From Gordonia sp. OPL2 (lineage in GTDB: Bacteria > Actinomycetota > Actinomycetes > Mycobacteriales > Mycobacteriaceae): a stretch of 62,080 bases of DNA. Below the pieces are notes generated by a model. The model was not told where the DNA came from. It saw nothing but the letters and a program-made list of their open reading frames with translations, and did no database searches. This document shows positions 7,823 through 16,428 of the stretch, one piece after another. Both the position numbers and the translations under genes were made by a program. The DNA is taken from assembly GCF_003797825.1 (NCBI RefSeq), contig NZ_RKME01000028.1, positions 1-62,080 on the forward strand, read 5' to 3'. The first letter of the stretch is position 1; each line of letters starts with the position of its first letter.

Positions 7823-9216
7823 GTCGCCTTTCCTTTCGCCGAAGCTGAGTTGGTGGGTGTTCCCACGAAGTACGTCACCCCGTCGGGCCCTCGGAACCTT
7901 CCGGTGGTCTCCGAATACGGCACCGGCTTCGACGCTGTACGTAAGCGCTTCGGCACCCTCTTCGCCCCTGGGTCACCGCCGGCGTCGCCCATAGAGTGCG
8001 GACGCGACAACATCTCCGGCCACGTGGACGGAAGTCCCCCGGGGCAATCGGCCACTAAGGGAGTCCTCACGCGGGGGTCGGTCGCGCACGGGACGTTCCG
8101 GGCGCCACGCGCCACCTTCGGGTTGTCGGGGCGCGCGTCGCAGTACTGGTCCGGAACCACCGGCACAGTCCGCATGTCCGATGCGTCACGACGTCGGCTG
8201 CCGCCATATCCCTCGGTGCACGGGGGCGGGTTCAGCGTGTTTCCGAGCTTGATGTCGAGTGGAGCCTGCGGACTCTGGCCGAGCGCGTAGCCGTCGACCG
8301 AGTTCAGGGTTCCCGACGTGAACGCCGGATAGACGGTCAGGATGTGCCGGAGGTTGGGGACGTTGACGCGCAGCACCTGTCCCACGGACTGGAGGTCGGC
8401 GAGCAGCGTCGGCAGCGTAGGCGTCAGCTCGGTCAGGGTGGCCGACACCTGGTCGGCTGCCGACGGGGTCTGGGTCAGCAGAGTCCGCAAGTGTTCATCG
8501 CTCAGCGCGAGCTGATCGGTGAACGACGCGAGGTTCGCCACCGCAGAGGTCAGGTCGGCGGCCACCCGGTTGCCAGTGGTCAACAGCGGTTCGGCGTCGT
8601 CGATCAGCCGGGTGGTGGGGCCGATATCGATCTGCGCCAACTCGAGCAGCCGCTGTGATGCGTCGATCAACCGAGCCAGGCGATCACCGGTCTGTCCTAG
8701 CCCGTCGGACACCTCGTCGACGGTCGTCTCCAGATTCTGGGGCGAGATCGTCGCAACGAGGTTCATGGTCCTCTCCAGGACGTCTTTGGTGGGCGTGGGC
8801 GCCTCATTGCCCTTGGCCGACAACACGTCTCCGTCCGTCAGCGCGGGCCCGCCGTTGTCGCGGGGAATCAGATCCACGTATTGTTCCCCGACCGCAGACT
8901 GACTCCTGATGTGCGCCGCACTGTTTCGCGGGATCGTGTTGTCCGAATCGATGCGCAGGGTGATGCGAACCGGCGCCGACAAGTCGGCCAGATCGACGTC
9001 TACCGAATCCACCCGTCCCACGGTTACACCTCGATAGGTCACCAGTCCGGTCTCGTAAATGCCGCCGGCGGTGTCGAACTCGGCGACCACGCGATACGAT
9101 CCGATGCCGGTGACCCGACCGATGCCGACGTAGGTGACAGTCCCGTAGACTACGCTGACCACGGTGAGGACAGCGAATACGACGAGCTGCCATCGCACCA
9201 GTCTGGTGAGTTTCAT
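7798..9216 (-). CDS. mceF: Mce family protein, MceF position (mce1)
   Basis: A 472-residue substrate-binding-type subunit of an Mce lipid importer. One N-terminal transmembrane helix precedes the MlaD/Mce domain (YRVVAEFDTAGGIYETGLV, VTYRGVTVGRVDSV) and a long helical Mce_4/DUF3407 region. The Pro- and Arg-rich C-terminal tail after PPPCTEGYGG is typical of MceF. It overlaps mceE1 and the following Mas gene. Six Mce subunits are thought to form a periplasmic tunnel; this is the sixth in order. Confidence 0.92.
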   Translation of the reverse strand: MKLTRLVRWQLVVFAVLTVVSVVYGTVTYVGIGRVTGIGSYRVVAEFDTAGGIYETGLVTYRGVTVGRVDSVDVDLADLSAPVRITLRIDSDNTIPRNSAAHIRSQSAVGEQYVDLIPRDNGGPALTDGDVLSAKGNEAPTPTKDVLERTMNLVATISPQNLETTVDEVSDGLGQTGDRLARLIDASQRLLELAQIDIGPTTRLIDDAEPLLTTGNRVAADLTSAVANLASFTDQLALSDEHLRTLLTQTPSAADQVSATLTELTPTLPTLLADLQSVGQVLRVNVPNLRHILTVYPAFTSGTLNSVDGYALGQSPQAPLDIKLGNTLNPPPCTEGYGGSRRRDASDMRTVPVVPDQYCDARPDNPKVARGARNVPCATDPRVRTPLVADCPGGLPSTWPEMLSRPHSMGDAGGDPGAKRVPKRLRTASKPVPYSETTGRFRGPDGVTYFVGTPTNSASAKGKATWQSLLIK

Positions 9217-10370
9217 CGGGGGCCCCCCATCCCGGCGGGCTGCGGTGAGGTCTTTTTCGATGGGCTGTGATCCGTTGTGGGGGTGCGCAGTCCGAATGGA
9301 GCGCGGAGTGGGTCCGCGGCTTGCCGCGAGGTCGCCATCCTGGCCAGGGCCACCTTGGGAATACTGCCGAGCACCTTGTCGCGTATGGCGCCCACCGACA
9401 GGTCGAGGGTCAGGAAGAGGTTCTGGTAGTCACCCTTCATTCCCTTGTCGATGACGGTCACCGGGAACGGAACGGTGAGCCCGACGATGAGCGAGCCGAC
9501 CAGGTCGTCGCCGGACTCCTCGAGCCCCTTCAGTGCGGGACGGAGTTCCGCGGCAATGGAGTTCAGATCGGCGTTGCTGCGTGCGATCACGCTGCCCACC
9601 TTTGCGCCGAACACTCCTACGCGATCGAGCATCGTGACCAGCTCCTCGCGTTGGTCCGCCAGCACGGTCAGGGCGGGTTCCAGGTTGTCGATGCCCTCCG
9701 CCACGGTCGAACTCTGATCGGCCAGCGTGGCGCTGAGCTTGCCGAGCGAATCGATGGCGCGGCCGATGTCATCACGTTGCTTGTGTAGTCCGGAGACGAA
9801 GGTCTTGAGTTGAGATATCGCTCGGTTGGCAGCGGCTGTGCGGCCATCGGTGGCGTCGTTGAGCTCGGTCATGATCGACCGGAGCTGTTCGAGGCCACTG
9901 CCGTTGAGGATCAGCGACAAGGCCGCCAGCACCGACTCGGTCGACGGATAGGCTGCGGAGCTGTTGACATCGAGTGTGTCGCCGGGCAACAGCTTGCCCG
10001 GCGTCTGCTCCGCGGGAGGAATGAACTCCAGGTACTGCGCGCCCAGCACCGAGGTCTGTGCCAGCTTCACGGTCGAACCGTTCGGGATCTCCACTCCCTC
10101 GGAGAGCTCCACGTCCACTTCGGCGAACGACTCGCGCACTGTGATGGACCGGATCTGCCCGACATTCGCGTTGTCGAGCTTGACCAGGGAGTTCGACACC
10201 AGGTTCTGCACGTCGGCTAACTGGACGGTGATGCTGTAGCTGTCACCGGAGACGGCGTCGCCTGGCAGTGACAACGAGTTGGCGCCGTCGAACCGACAGC
10301 CCGCCACCGTCGACATCGCGACGGCCGCCGCGATCAGTCCCGCGCCGACGTGAAAGCGCTTGTGTCCCAT
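9213..10370 (-). CDS. mceE: Mce family lipoprotein, MceE position (LprK-like, mce1)
   Basis: The ATG at 10370 gives a lipoprotein signal peptide with lipobox STVAGC (Cys about 25), as expected for the MceE/LprK subunit. The Mce domain (YSITVQLADVQNLVSNSLV, LDNANVGQIRSITV) is followed by the helical region with LLPGDTLDVNSSAAYPSTE. The start shares its base with the mceD1 stop, and the upstream in-frame extension lacks a signal peptide, which decides the start. The lipid anchor probably tethers the Mce hexamer to the membrane. Confidence 0.92.
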   Translation of the reverse strand: MGHKRFHVGAGLIAAAVAMSTVAGCRFDGANSLSLPGDAVSGDSYSITVQLADVQNLVSNSLVKLDNANVGQIRSITVRESFAEVDVELSEGVEIPNGSTVKLAQTSVLGAQYLEFIPPAEQTPGKLLPGDTLDVNSSAAYPSTESVLAALSLILNGSGLEQLRSIMTELNDATDGRTAAANRAISQLKTFVSGLHKQRDDIGRAIDSLGKLSATLADQSSTVAEGIDNLEPALTVLADQREELVTMLDRVGVFGAKVGSVIARSNADLNSIAAELRPALKGLEESGDDLVGSLIVGLTVPFPVTVIDKGMKGDYQNLFLTLDLSVGAIRDKVLGSIPKVALARMATSRQAADPLRAPFGLRTPTTDHSPSKKTSPQPAGMGGPR

Positions 10371-11488
10371 CAGCGTCCTCCCTCCTCGGGGCGACCGGTC
10401 GAGCGTGCCATCTCGGACGTGATGACCCGGGTCAGGGTGGTCTCGGCCTTCTGGCATTCCGACTTGGGAGCGTCCACGGTTGTCAGCAGTGCACAGATGA
10501 GCGACACCGGATCCGGGAAGTCGGCCACCGCGAGACCGGCCGTCAGTGAGTTCGAGTCCGGGTCGTAGATGTTGTAGAGGTTCGACAGCGCGGTCGGCGC
10601 CGTGTGCAGGATCTGAGCCAGATCGTCCTGCCTGTCGACGAGCAGTCGGGACACCCTGGTGAGGTCCTTGACGTCACGGCTTAGCGCACCCTGGTTCTGC
10701 TTCAAGTAGTCGCGCAGGCGTGGGGCCATCGAGTTGAGGGCACGGATCGCGGCATCGAGTTGCGTCCGATTGTCGTCGAGCACGGCCGACGCGTCGTCGA
10801 GTTGCGAGGCGAAACCGACGATCTGCTGGTCGGCGGTGCGCAGCGCGGTGACGACCTGCTGGAGATTGCGGACTGTGCTGAACAGGTCGGGGCCGGCCGC
10901 GGAGAGCGTCCTCATCGCGTCGGAGAGCGCATCGACCGACTTCCGGAGTGAGCCGCCGCTGGTGTCGAGCGCACCGGCCGAGGTGTCGATGAGTCGGCTG
11001 AGCGCCCCCTTCTCATCGCCGGTGGAAGGTCCGAGTTGGTGCGCGAGGTCGGTCACCTGCTTCTTGATCTCGTCGTACCCGACCGGGACCGCGGTCCGGC
11101 CGACCTCCACCACGGCATCGTCTTTCAGCGCACCAGCCGGCGATCGCTTGACCGGGTTGACGAACTGAACATACCGACCGGAGACGAGGGTCGGCGCCAC
11201 GATCGCCGCCCGTGCCTCGGAGTCCACGTACGCCGAGTCGTCGTACGAGACCTCGACGCGAACCTTCGCCGGTGTGGCCTCCACTGCTTCGACAGTGCCG
11301 ATGGTGACGCCGCGCATCTTGACCGGATCGCCGACGAACAGCCCGGTGCCGTCCGTGAACCAGATTGTGGCCCGTGAGGTGTGCGTGCTCTCCCATACCT
11401 TCGCCGCGGTCACGGCCACCATGGCGACGATGACGAGGGCGATGACCGCGGGCCCGCCGAGTCGGTTGACGGCTGATGACGTGCTCAT
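10370..11488 (-). CDS. mceD: Mce family protein, MceD position (mce1)
   Basis: A 372-residue Mce subunit with an N-terminal transmembrane helix (VIALVIVAMVAVTAAKVW), the Mce domain (RATIWFTDGTGLFVGDPVK, MRGVTIGTVEAV, VSGRYVQFVNPV) and a long alpha-helical C-terminal region. It overlaps mceC1 (start 11488, mceC1 stop 11485) and abuts mceE1. Two Cys near the end (LICALL, SECQKAE) could form a disulphide outside the membrane. Confidence 0.92.
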   Translation of the reverse strand: MSTSSAVNRLGGPAVIALVIVAMVAVTAAKVWESTHTSRATIWFTDGTGLFVGDPVKMRGVTIGTVEAVEATPAKVRVEVSYDDSAYVDSEARAAIVAPTLVSGRYVQFVNPVKRSPAGALKDDAVVEVGRTAVPVGYDEIKKQVTDLAHQLGPSTGDEKGALSRLIDTSAGALDTSGGSLRKSVDALSDAMRTLSAAGPDLFSTVRNLQQVVTALRTADQQIVGFASQLDDASAVLDDNRTQLDAAIRALNSMAPRLRDYLKQNQGALSRDVKDLTRVSRLLVDRQDDLAQILHTAPTALSNLYNIYDPDSNSLTAGLAVADFPDPVSLICALLTTVDAPKSECQKAETTLTRVITSEMARSTGRPEEGGR

Positions 11489-12474
11489 CGCCCGCCTCCC
11501 GGACTGCCCGGCTGCTGGCCGCGGAGATTGGCCGGCGTGATGTTCTGGAGCAGTACTGAGAAGAACGGTCCGCTGCCCAGGACGTCGGCGAATTGCATGA
11601 CGAATGTGCGCATCCCCTTGATCGACTTTTCGAGGTTGGCGTAGTTGGCGTTGAGCGTGGCCGTCACCTGACGGACCTCCTCGAGCATCTGTGGGGTGGA
11701 CGATCCGGTGTCATGGACGAACGTCTCTATCTCGGTGGATACTGCGCGCAGGCTGGTGAGCAGCCTGCGGATCACCTCGGCCCGATCGACGAGGGTCTCG
11801 AACAGCACCGACCCGTCGTCGATGAGCCTGGTGATGTTGCCCTTTCGCTCGGCCAGCACGTCGGAAACCGAATCGGCCTTCTGCAGAAGCGTCCGGATTC
11901 CGGCATCGCGCGACGACACCGTCCGTGCCGCAGCGGCGACGTTCTCCAGGGAGCCGCCGATGTCGGACGGGAGATCGTTCATGACCTTGTCGAGGCTCTC
12001 GACCGCGTCGACGACGCTCTTCTTGTCGGTGTCTCCGACGGTCTCGGTGAGCTGGTCGAGTGACTCGGTGAGGTCGAAGCCGGAACTTGTCCGCGACACC
12101 GGGATTCGGTCGCCGAGCTCGCCGGGGCCGGCGGTCGTGAGTTGGACGAAGCGACGCCCGAGCGCGGTCTCGACCTTGATCGAGGCCGTGGTCTCGGAAC
12201 CGAGCTTCTCCCAGCCGTCGGTGAGCCGCATCGTCACGTCGACGTGGTCCTCGGCGAGCTCGATCGACTGCACACTCCCCGCGGCCACGCCGGCGATGTG
12301 CACTTCGTCGTCGGGATTCAGGCCACTGGCGTCGGAGAACTCGGCGACCACGACGGTCACGCCGGGCAGGAACGGAATCGAGCGGTAGTTGAACGCGAGC
12401 GCGAGAACCGCGAGTATCGCCCCGATTCCGATGAGACCGGCCCGGATTCGACGGCGGGAGTCGTCAGATCTCAT
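11485..12474 (-). CDS. mceC: Mce family protein, MceC position (mce1)
   Basis: A 329-residue Mce subunit. The N-terminal helix (AGLIGIGAILAVLALAFNY) is followed by the Mce domain (TVVVAEFSDASGLNPDDEV, HIAGVAAGSVQSIEL, LGRRFVQLTTAGPGEL) and the helical Mce_4 region. It starts 29 bases after mceB1, one of the few true gaps in the operon, and overlaps mceD1 by 4 bases. Confidence 0.92.
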   Translation of the reverse strand: MRSDDSRRRIRAGLIGIGAILAVLALAFNYRSIPFLPGVTVVVAEFSDASGLNPDDEVHIAGVAAGSVQSIELAEDHVDVTMRLTDGWEKLGSETTASIKVETALGRRFVQLTTAGPGELGDRIPVSRTSSGFDLTESLDQLTETVGDTDKKSVVDAVESLDKVMNDLPSDIGGSLENVAAAARTVSSRDAGIRTLLQKADSVSDVLAERKGNITRLIDDGSVLFETLVDRAEVIRRLLTSLRAVSTEIETFVHDTGSSTPQMLEEVRQVTATLNANYANLEKSIKGMRTFVMQFADVLGSGPFFSVLLQNITPANLRGQQPGSPGGGR

Positions 12475-12503
12475 GATGTTTTGACCTCATCTGGTTGTCT
12501 CCC

Positions 12504-13544
12504 TCACTTACAGCGCCGAGCTGGGACTTGGACCATCGGTGTGTCCGCATGTCCGCCGTCGAGCGTCGGATAGCGGATCGCGAGGCCGCACACGAAGAAG
12601 TTCACAAAACTGCCGTAGCCCGACGACCTGCCCAGAAGCCGATAGGCCTCCGGCATCTTCGCGAGCAGCATGTTGATCGTTGAAGTGTTGCTGTTCAGGT
12701 TCTGGGCCAGACCGCGCAGATGCTCGATGTCGGAGGTGAGATCGGGGCGGGCTCGGGACAGCAGCTCGTCGAGCTCGGTGGTCGCGCCCGCGATGTTCGT
12801 GAGGCCGTCGGCGATCAGCCGGCGATCACCGGCAAGCTCGGAGACCAGCTCCTGCAACTGGACGACGACGCTGCCGAAGGCCTCCCGGCGATCCGCTACC
12901 GTTACGAGCACGGTGTTCAGATCGGTGACCACCGATCCGATCGTCGCGTCGCGATCGGCGATGGTTTCGCCGAGTTCACCCATTTGGGTGATCAGATCGC
13001 TGATATCGGCTGTGCGGCCGTTGAGTACCGAGACCAGCGCAGCGGACAGCTTGTTGGTCTGCTCTGGATTCACCCCGGTCAGTAGGGGTTTGAACCCGTT
13101 GACGAGTGCATCCATGTCGAGAGCCGGCTTGGTCTGCGATACCGGGATCACGCTGTCGGCTGACCGCCTCCTACCCACGTCTCCGGGGTCGGTCTTCAGC
13201 TCGAGGTACCGATCACCGATCAGGTTCTTGTACCTGATGTAGGCGTTGGTGGTGGTCGTCACCGGGATGTGGGAGTCGACGTCCATACGGACCTCTGCTC
13301 CCAGACCCGTCTGCGCAGCCGCACCGGAGTCCACGATGTCCACATCGGTGACCTTCCCGACCACCACACCGGCCACCTTGACGTCGTCGCCGGTCCGCAG
13401 GCCGGATGCGGACATGAACTGAGCGCGGAAAACCGTTGTCGGACCGAAACGCAGGTCGCCGACGATCACGAACAGAGCCGAGGTGATCAGCGAGCTGACA
13501 GCGAGAAAGATCCCCAGCTTGATGGCCGGTCCGGTGATTGTCAT
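12504..13544 (-). CDS. mceB: Mce family protein, MceB position (mce1)
   Basis: The ATG at 13544 overlaps the mceA1 stop (ATGA) and opens directly into a transmembrane helix (KLGIFLAVSSLITSALFVIV); the long upstream extension is out-of-frame mceA1 read-through. The Mce domain shows FRAQFMSASGLRTGDDVKV, AGVVVGKVTDVDI and YKNLIGDRYLELK. The product is 346 residues, normal for MceB, and contains the family segment SYGSFVNFFVCG-like near its end. Confidence 0.92.
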   Translation of the reverse strand: MTITGPAIKLGIFLAVSSLITSALFVIVGDLRFGPTTVFRAQFMSASGLRTGDDVKVAGVVVGKVTDVDIVDSGAAAQTGLGAEVRMDVDSHIPVTTTTNAYIRYKNLIGDRYLELKTDPGDVGRRRSADSVIPVSQTKPALDMDALVNGFKPLLTGVNPEQTNKLSAALVSVLNGRTADISDLITQMGELGETIADRDATIGSVVTDLNTVLVTVADRREAFGSVVVQLQELVSELAGDRRLIADGLTNIAGATTELDELLSRARPDLTSDIEHLRGLAQNLNSNTSTINMLLAKMPEAYRLLGRSSGYGSFVNFFVCGLAIRYPTLDGGHADTPMVQVPARRCK

Positions 13545-14707
13545 TTCGTCATTCCGTAGATCATCGAGGCGAACGGGTTTCCGATGACGTCTTCGATCGA
13601 CTTCACATCGCGGTACGCGTGACTGCCGTCGTCGAAGTCGACGTGCCCCGGCCCCTTTTCGCCGGGTGCGCGCGGGTAGCCGTAGCAGCTCGGTCCCGCC
13701 GTTCCTGCCGTGTGTTCGGGCGCGTCGATGCCCGGTCGGTATGGCGGGTCGCCGATGAGCAGGGTGCCGACGATGTCGAGGCCCGGTCTCGCTCCGCCGA
13801 ACGCCCGCTCGAGATATTTGCGGCTCGTGTTCAGTCCGTCCAGGAAGCACGGGTAGATCGGTCCGTAGTCTCCGAGCACCTGCGCCGGCGGCGCCAGGGC
13901 GTCGGCGGCCTTCACCAGTGGCGTGCCCGCGTTAGTCATGAACCGGTTGCCGGTGTTCCCGAACTCGGTGAAGCTCAACAGGAACGCAGTCAGCTGCGAC
14001 TGGTTCTCCACAATCGTCTTCGAGGTGGTGGTGAGGTGACGGACGGTGGCCATCAGGTCCGGTGACAGTCCGGCGAATGTGTCGAGATTGTCCGCACCGA
14101 GCTCGAGATCCCGTTGCAGAGTTGGCAGTGACTTGTTGAAGGTCGCGAGGTAGGTGTTCACCGAGTCGACCAGCTCGCCGAGCTTCTCGCCCCGATCGAC
14201 GGTGCCGGTCTGCACAGCGGTCAGGGTTGCATTCACCCGCGCCGGGTCCACACGGTCGAGAATTCCGACAAGCAACTCGAAAGTGTCGTAGACCTCGACC
14301 GGCGTTTGCGAGGTGTCGATGGTGGCACCGGCGCTCAACGTCGATGCCGCCGGCTGCTCCGGCATCGTCAGCGCGACGTACTTGCGGCCGAAGAGCGTGG
14401 TCGGCTCCATCTCCGCCCGGACGTTCGTCGGCAGATCGCCGAGCTGGTCTTCCTCCACCGCCAGCTCGATGCGAGCGTGATCGCCGTACACGTCGACAGA
14501 TGCGACACGACCGATCACTACGCCGTACAGCTTGACGTCCGATCCAGGCACCAGCAGCAGCCCCGTGCGCGGGGCGTTCAGGTAGATGGACCCGGTGGCC
14601 TGGAACCTGCCGTTGTACGACATCAGCGCAGCCACGACGACGCCCACCACCACGGCGAAGGCGACGAACGCGTACAGCAGGTGTTGTCTGCGTGAGTGTT
14701 CGATCAT
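13541..14707 (-). CDS. mceA: Mce family protein, MceA position (mce1)
   Basis: A 388-residue Mce subunit: N-terminal helix (LYAFVAFAVVVGVVVAALM), Mce domain (GSIYLNAPRTGLLLVPGSD, LYGVVIGRVASVDV, LFGRKYVALTMPEQ) and a helical region ending in a Pro/Gly-rich stretch with conserved Cys (GPIYPCFLDGL, GPSCYGYPRAPG). These features are typical of mycobacterial-type MceA. It overlaps yrbE1B by 4 bases. Confidence 0.92.
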   Translation of the reverse strand: MIEHSRRQHLLYAFVAFAVVVGVVVAALMSYNGRFQATGSIYLNAPRTGLLLVPGSDVKLYGVVIGRVASVDVYGDHARIELAVEEDQLGDLPTNVRAEMEPTTLFGRKYVALTMPEQPAASTLSAGATIDTSQTPVEVYDTFELLVGILDRVDPARVNATLTAVQTGTVDRGEKLGELVDSVNTYLATFNKSLPTLQRDLELGADNLDTFAGLSPDLMATVRHLTTTSKTIVENQSQLTAFLLSFTEFGNTGNRFMTNAGTPLVKAADALAPPAQVLGDYGPIYPCFLDGLNTSRKYLERAFGGARPGLDIVGTLLIGDPPYRPGIDAPEHTAGTAGPSCYGYPRAPGEKGPGHVDFDDGSHAYRDVKSIEDVIGNPFASMIYGMTK

Positions 14708-15570
14708 CCCGACACCCGCACAGTCGCGTGGACGCCGCCGTACAAGGCGATACCGACGATGAAGTCGACCATCATGATGATGATCAGTGACGTGCGGACG
14801 GCGTGGCCGACAGCGACGCCGACCCCGGCCGGTCCACCGCTGGCGTTGTAGCCGTAGTAGCAGTGCACCGCCATCACGGCGACCGCCATGACGATCACCT
14901 TCAACAGTGAGATCGCGATGTCACCGGGCTGCAAGAACAGCCGGAAGTAGTGGTCGTAGGTGCCCGGCGACTGGTCCGACAGGAACACGCTCACGAACTT
15001 GGTGGCGGCGTACCCGGTGAAGAGGGCGATCGCGTACAGCGGCACCACAGCGGCGAGTCCCGCCGCGATCCGCGTCGACACCAGATAGGGCAGCGACTGA
15101 ACCGACATCACCTCGAGCGCGTCGATCTCCTCGCTCACGCGCATGGCACCGAGTTGCGCAGTGAAACCGGAGCCCACCGTCGCCGTGAGTGCGACGCCAG
15201 CAATGACCGGGATCGCTTCGCGGGTGTTGAAGAAGGCGGAAATGAAGCCCGACATCGCTTCCACACCGACGCGCCCCAGTGAACTCGATCCCTGTTGACC
15301 GACCTCGTATCCGGCTGCAGCCGTGAGGAATCCGATGATCACGACGGTCCCGCCGATGATGGCGAGTGCACCTGCGCCGAGCGACACCTCAGCTAGCAGG
15401 CGCAAGGTCTCGCGACGATAGTGGGTCATCGCCTTGGGTACCGCCCGCAGCGCCACCCCGTAGAACGCCAGTTTCTCTCCGAAGGATTCGGCGGGCTTCA
15501 GCGCCTTCCCGGCGTCCAACCGGTCGGTCAGTCGCCGCGACGGTTCGGTGGGCATCTGAGTCGATGTCAA
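14704..15570 (-). CDS. yrbEB: YrbE-type permease B of the mce1 transporter
   Basis: A MlaE/YrbE permease of 288 residues that forms, with yrbE1A, the membrane channel of the Mce ABC-type importer. Several membrane spans are visible (LAIIGGTVVIIGFLTAAAG, AVVPLYAIALFTGYA, TSLIIIMMVDFIVGIALY), as is the signature FTAQLGAMRVSEEIDALEVM, the EExDA segment that couples to the ATPase. No MceG ATPase gene is in the window, so the transporter must use one encoded elsewhere. Confidence 0.93.
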   Translation of the reverse strand: MTSTQMPTEPSRRLTDRLDAGKALKPAESFGEKLAFYGVALRAVPKAMTHYRRETLRLLAEVSLGAGALAIIGGTVVIIGFLTAAAGYEVGQQGSSSLGRVGVEAMSGFISAFFNTREAIPVIAGVALTATVGSGFTAQLGAMRVSEEIDALEVMSVQSLPYLVSTRIAAGLAAVVPLYAIALFTGYAATKFVSVFLSDQSPGTYDHYFRLFLQPGDIAISLLKVIVMAVAVMAVHCYYGYNASGGPAGVGVAVGHAVRTSLIIIMMVDFIVGIALYGGVHATVRVSG

Positions 15571-15612
15571 CGTGGTCCCTGCTCTTGTGTTCGCGCAGTC
15601 ATGTCGAGGCCT

Positions 15613-16428
15613 TCAGTGCAGTGCGAGCGTGGTGATGACCGCGTTCGCGAGGAACAGCAGCACAAAGCTGAAGACAACGGTCTGGTTCACGGCGTCGCCG
15701 ACACCCTTCGGTCCGCCTCCCGCGTTGAAGCCGAGATGGCAGGCCACCAGTGCGGCCAGCAGACCGAAGATGCCGGCCTTGAGCTCGCTGATGAGTAGGT
15801 CGGGAATTCCGGTGAGGATCGGGATCGCGGTGATGTATTGACCCGGCGTGGCACCTTGGAGGAAGACGCCGTACACGTATCCCCCGGCCAGGCCGATGGC
15901 GGTCACCAGGCCGTTCAGGAACACCGCGACGCCGCAGGAGGCGATCACGCGCGGAACTGCGAGTCGCTGGATCGGGTCGATACCGAGCACCTTCATGGCG
16001 TCGATCTCTTCGCGGATGGTGCGCGAACCGAGATCGGCGCAGATCGCGGTGGCACCTGCGCCCGCGACGACGAGAACCGTGACGATGGGTCCGATCTCTC
16101 GGATGACGGCCACACCCGCGCCCGCACCGGACAGGTCGATCGCACCGATCTCGTTCAGCAGAACGTTGATCTGGAACACCACCATGACGCAGAACGGGAT
16201 CGACATCAGCATGGTCGGGACAATCGATACGCTCGCGATGAACCACGCCTGCGCCACCAGCTCACGCCACTGGAAGGGACGCCGTGGGAGCATCTTGACG
16301 ATGCCCCAGAAGGTGAGGAAGAAGTCGCCGACCATTTCGGTACCGTGGCGCGCCTTCTTGAGAACCGGTGCGAGCGTTGACGATTGGCGTCGTTCCGGGA
16401 GCGCTGTTTCGGGGGCGAGTGCGCTCAT
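15613..16428 (-). CDS. yrbEA: YrbE-type permease A of the mce1 transporter
   Basis: A MlaE/YrbE permease of 271 residues. The coupling helix motif is ICADLGSRTIREEIDAMKVLG; membrane spans include AWFIASVSIVPTMLMSIPF and TVLVVAGAGATAI. The start overlaps the choD-like stop by 4 bases (ATGA), so the flavoenzyme and the transporter are translationally coupled. It is followed after 42 bases by yrbE1B. Confidence 0.93.
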   Translation of the reverse strand: MSALAPETALPERRQSSTLAPVLKKARHGTEMVGDFFLTFWGIVKMLPRRPFQWRELVAQAWFIASVSIVPTMLMSIPFCVMVVFQINVLLNEIGAIDLSGAGAGVAVIREIGPIVTVLVVAGAGATAICADLGSRTIREEIDAMKVLGIDPIQRLAVPRVIASCGVAVFLNGLVTAIGLAGGYVYGVFLQGATPGQYITAIPILTGIPDLLISELKAGIFGLLAALVACHLGFNAGGGPKGVGDAVNQTVVFSFVLLFLANAVITTLALH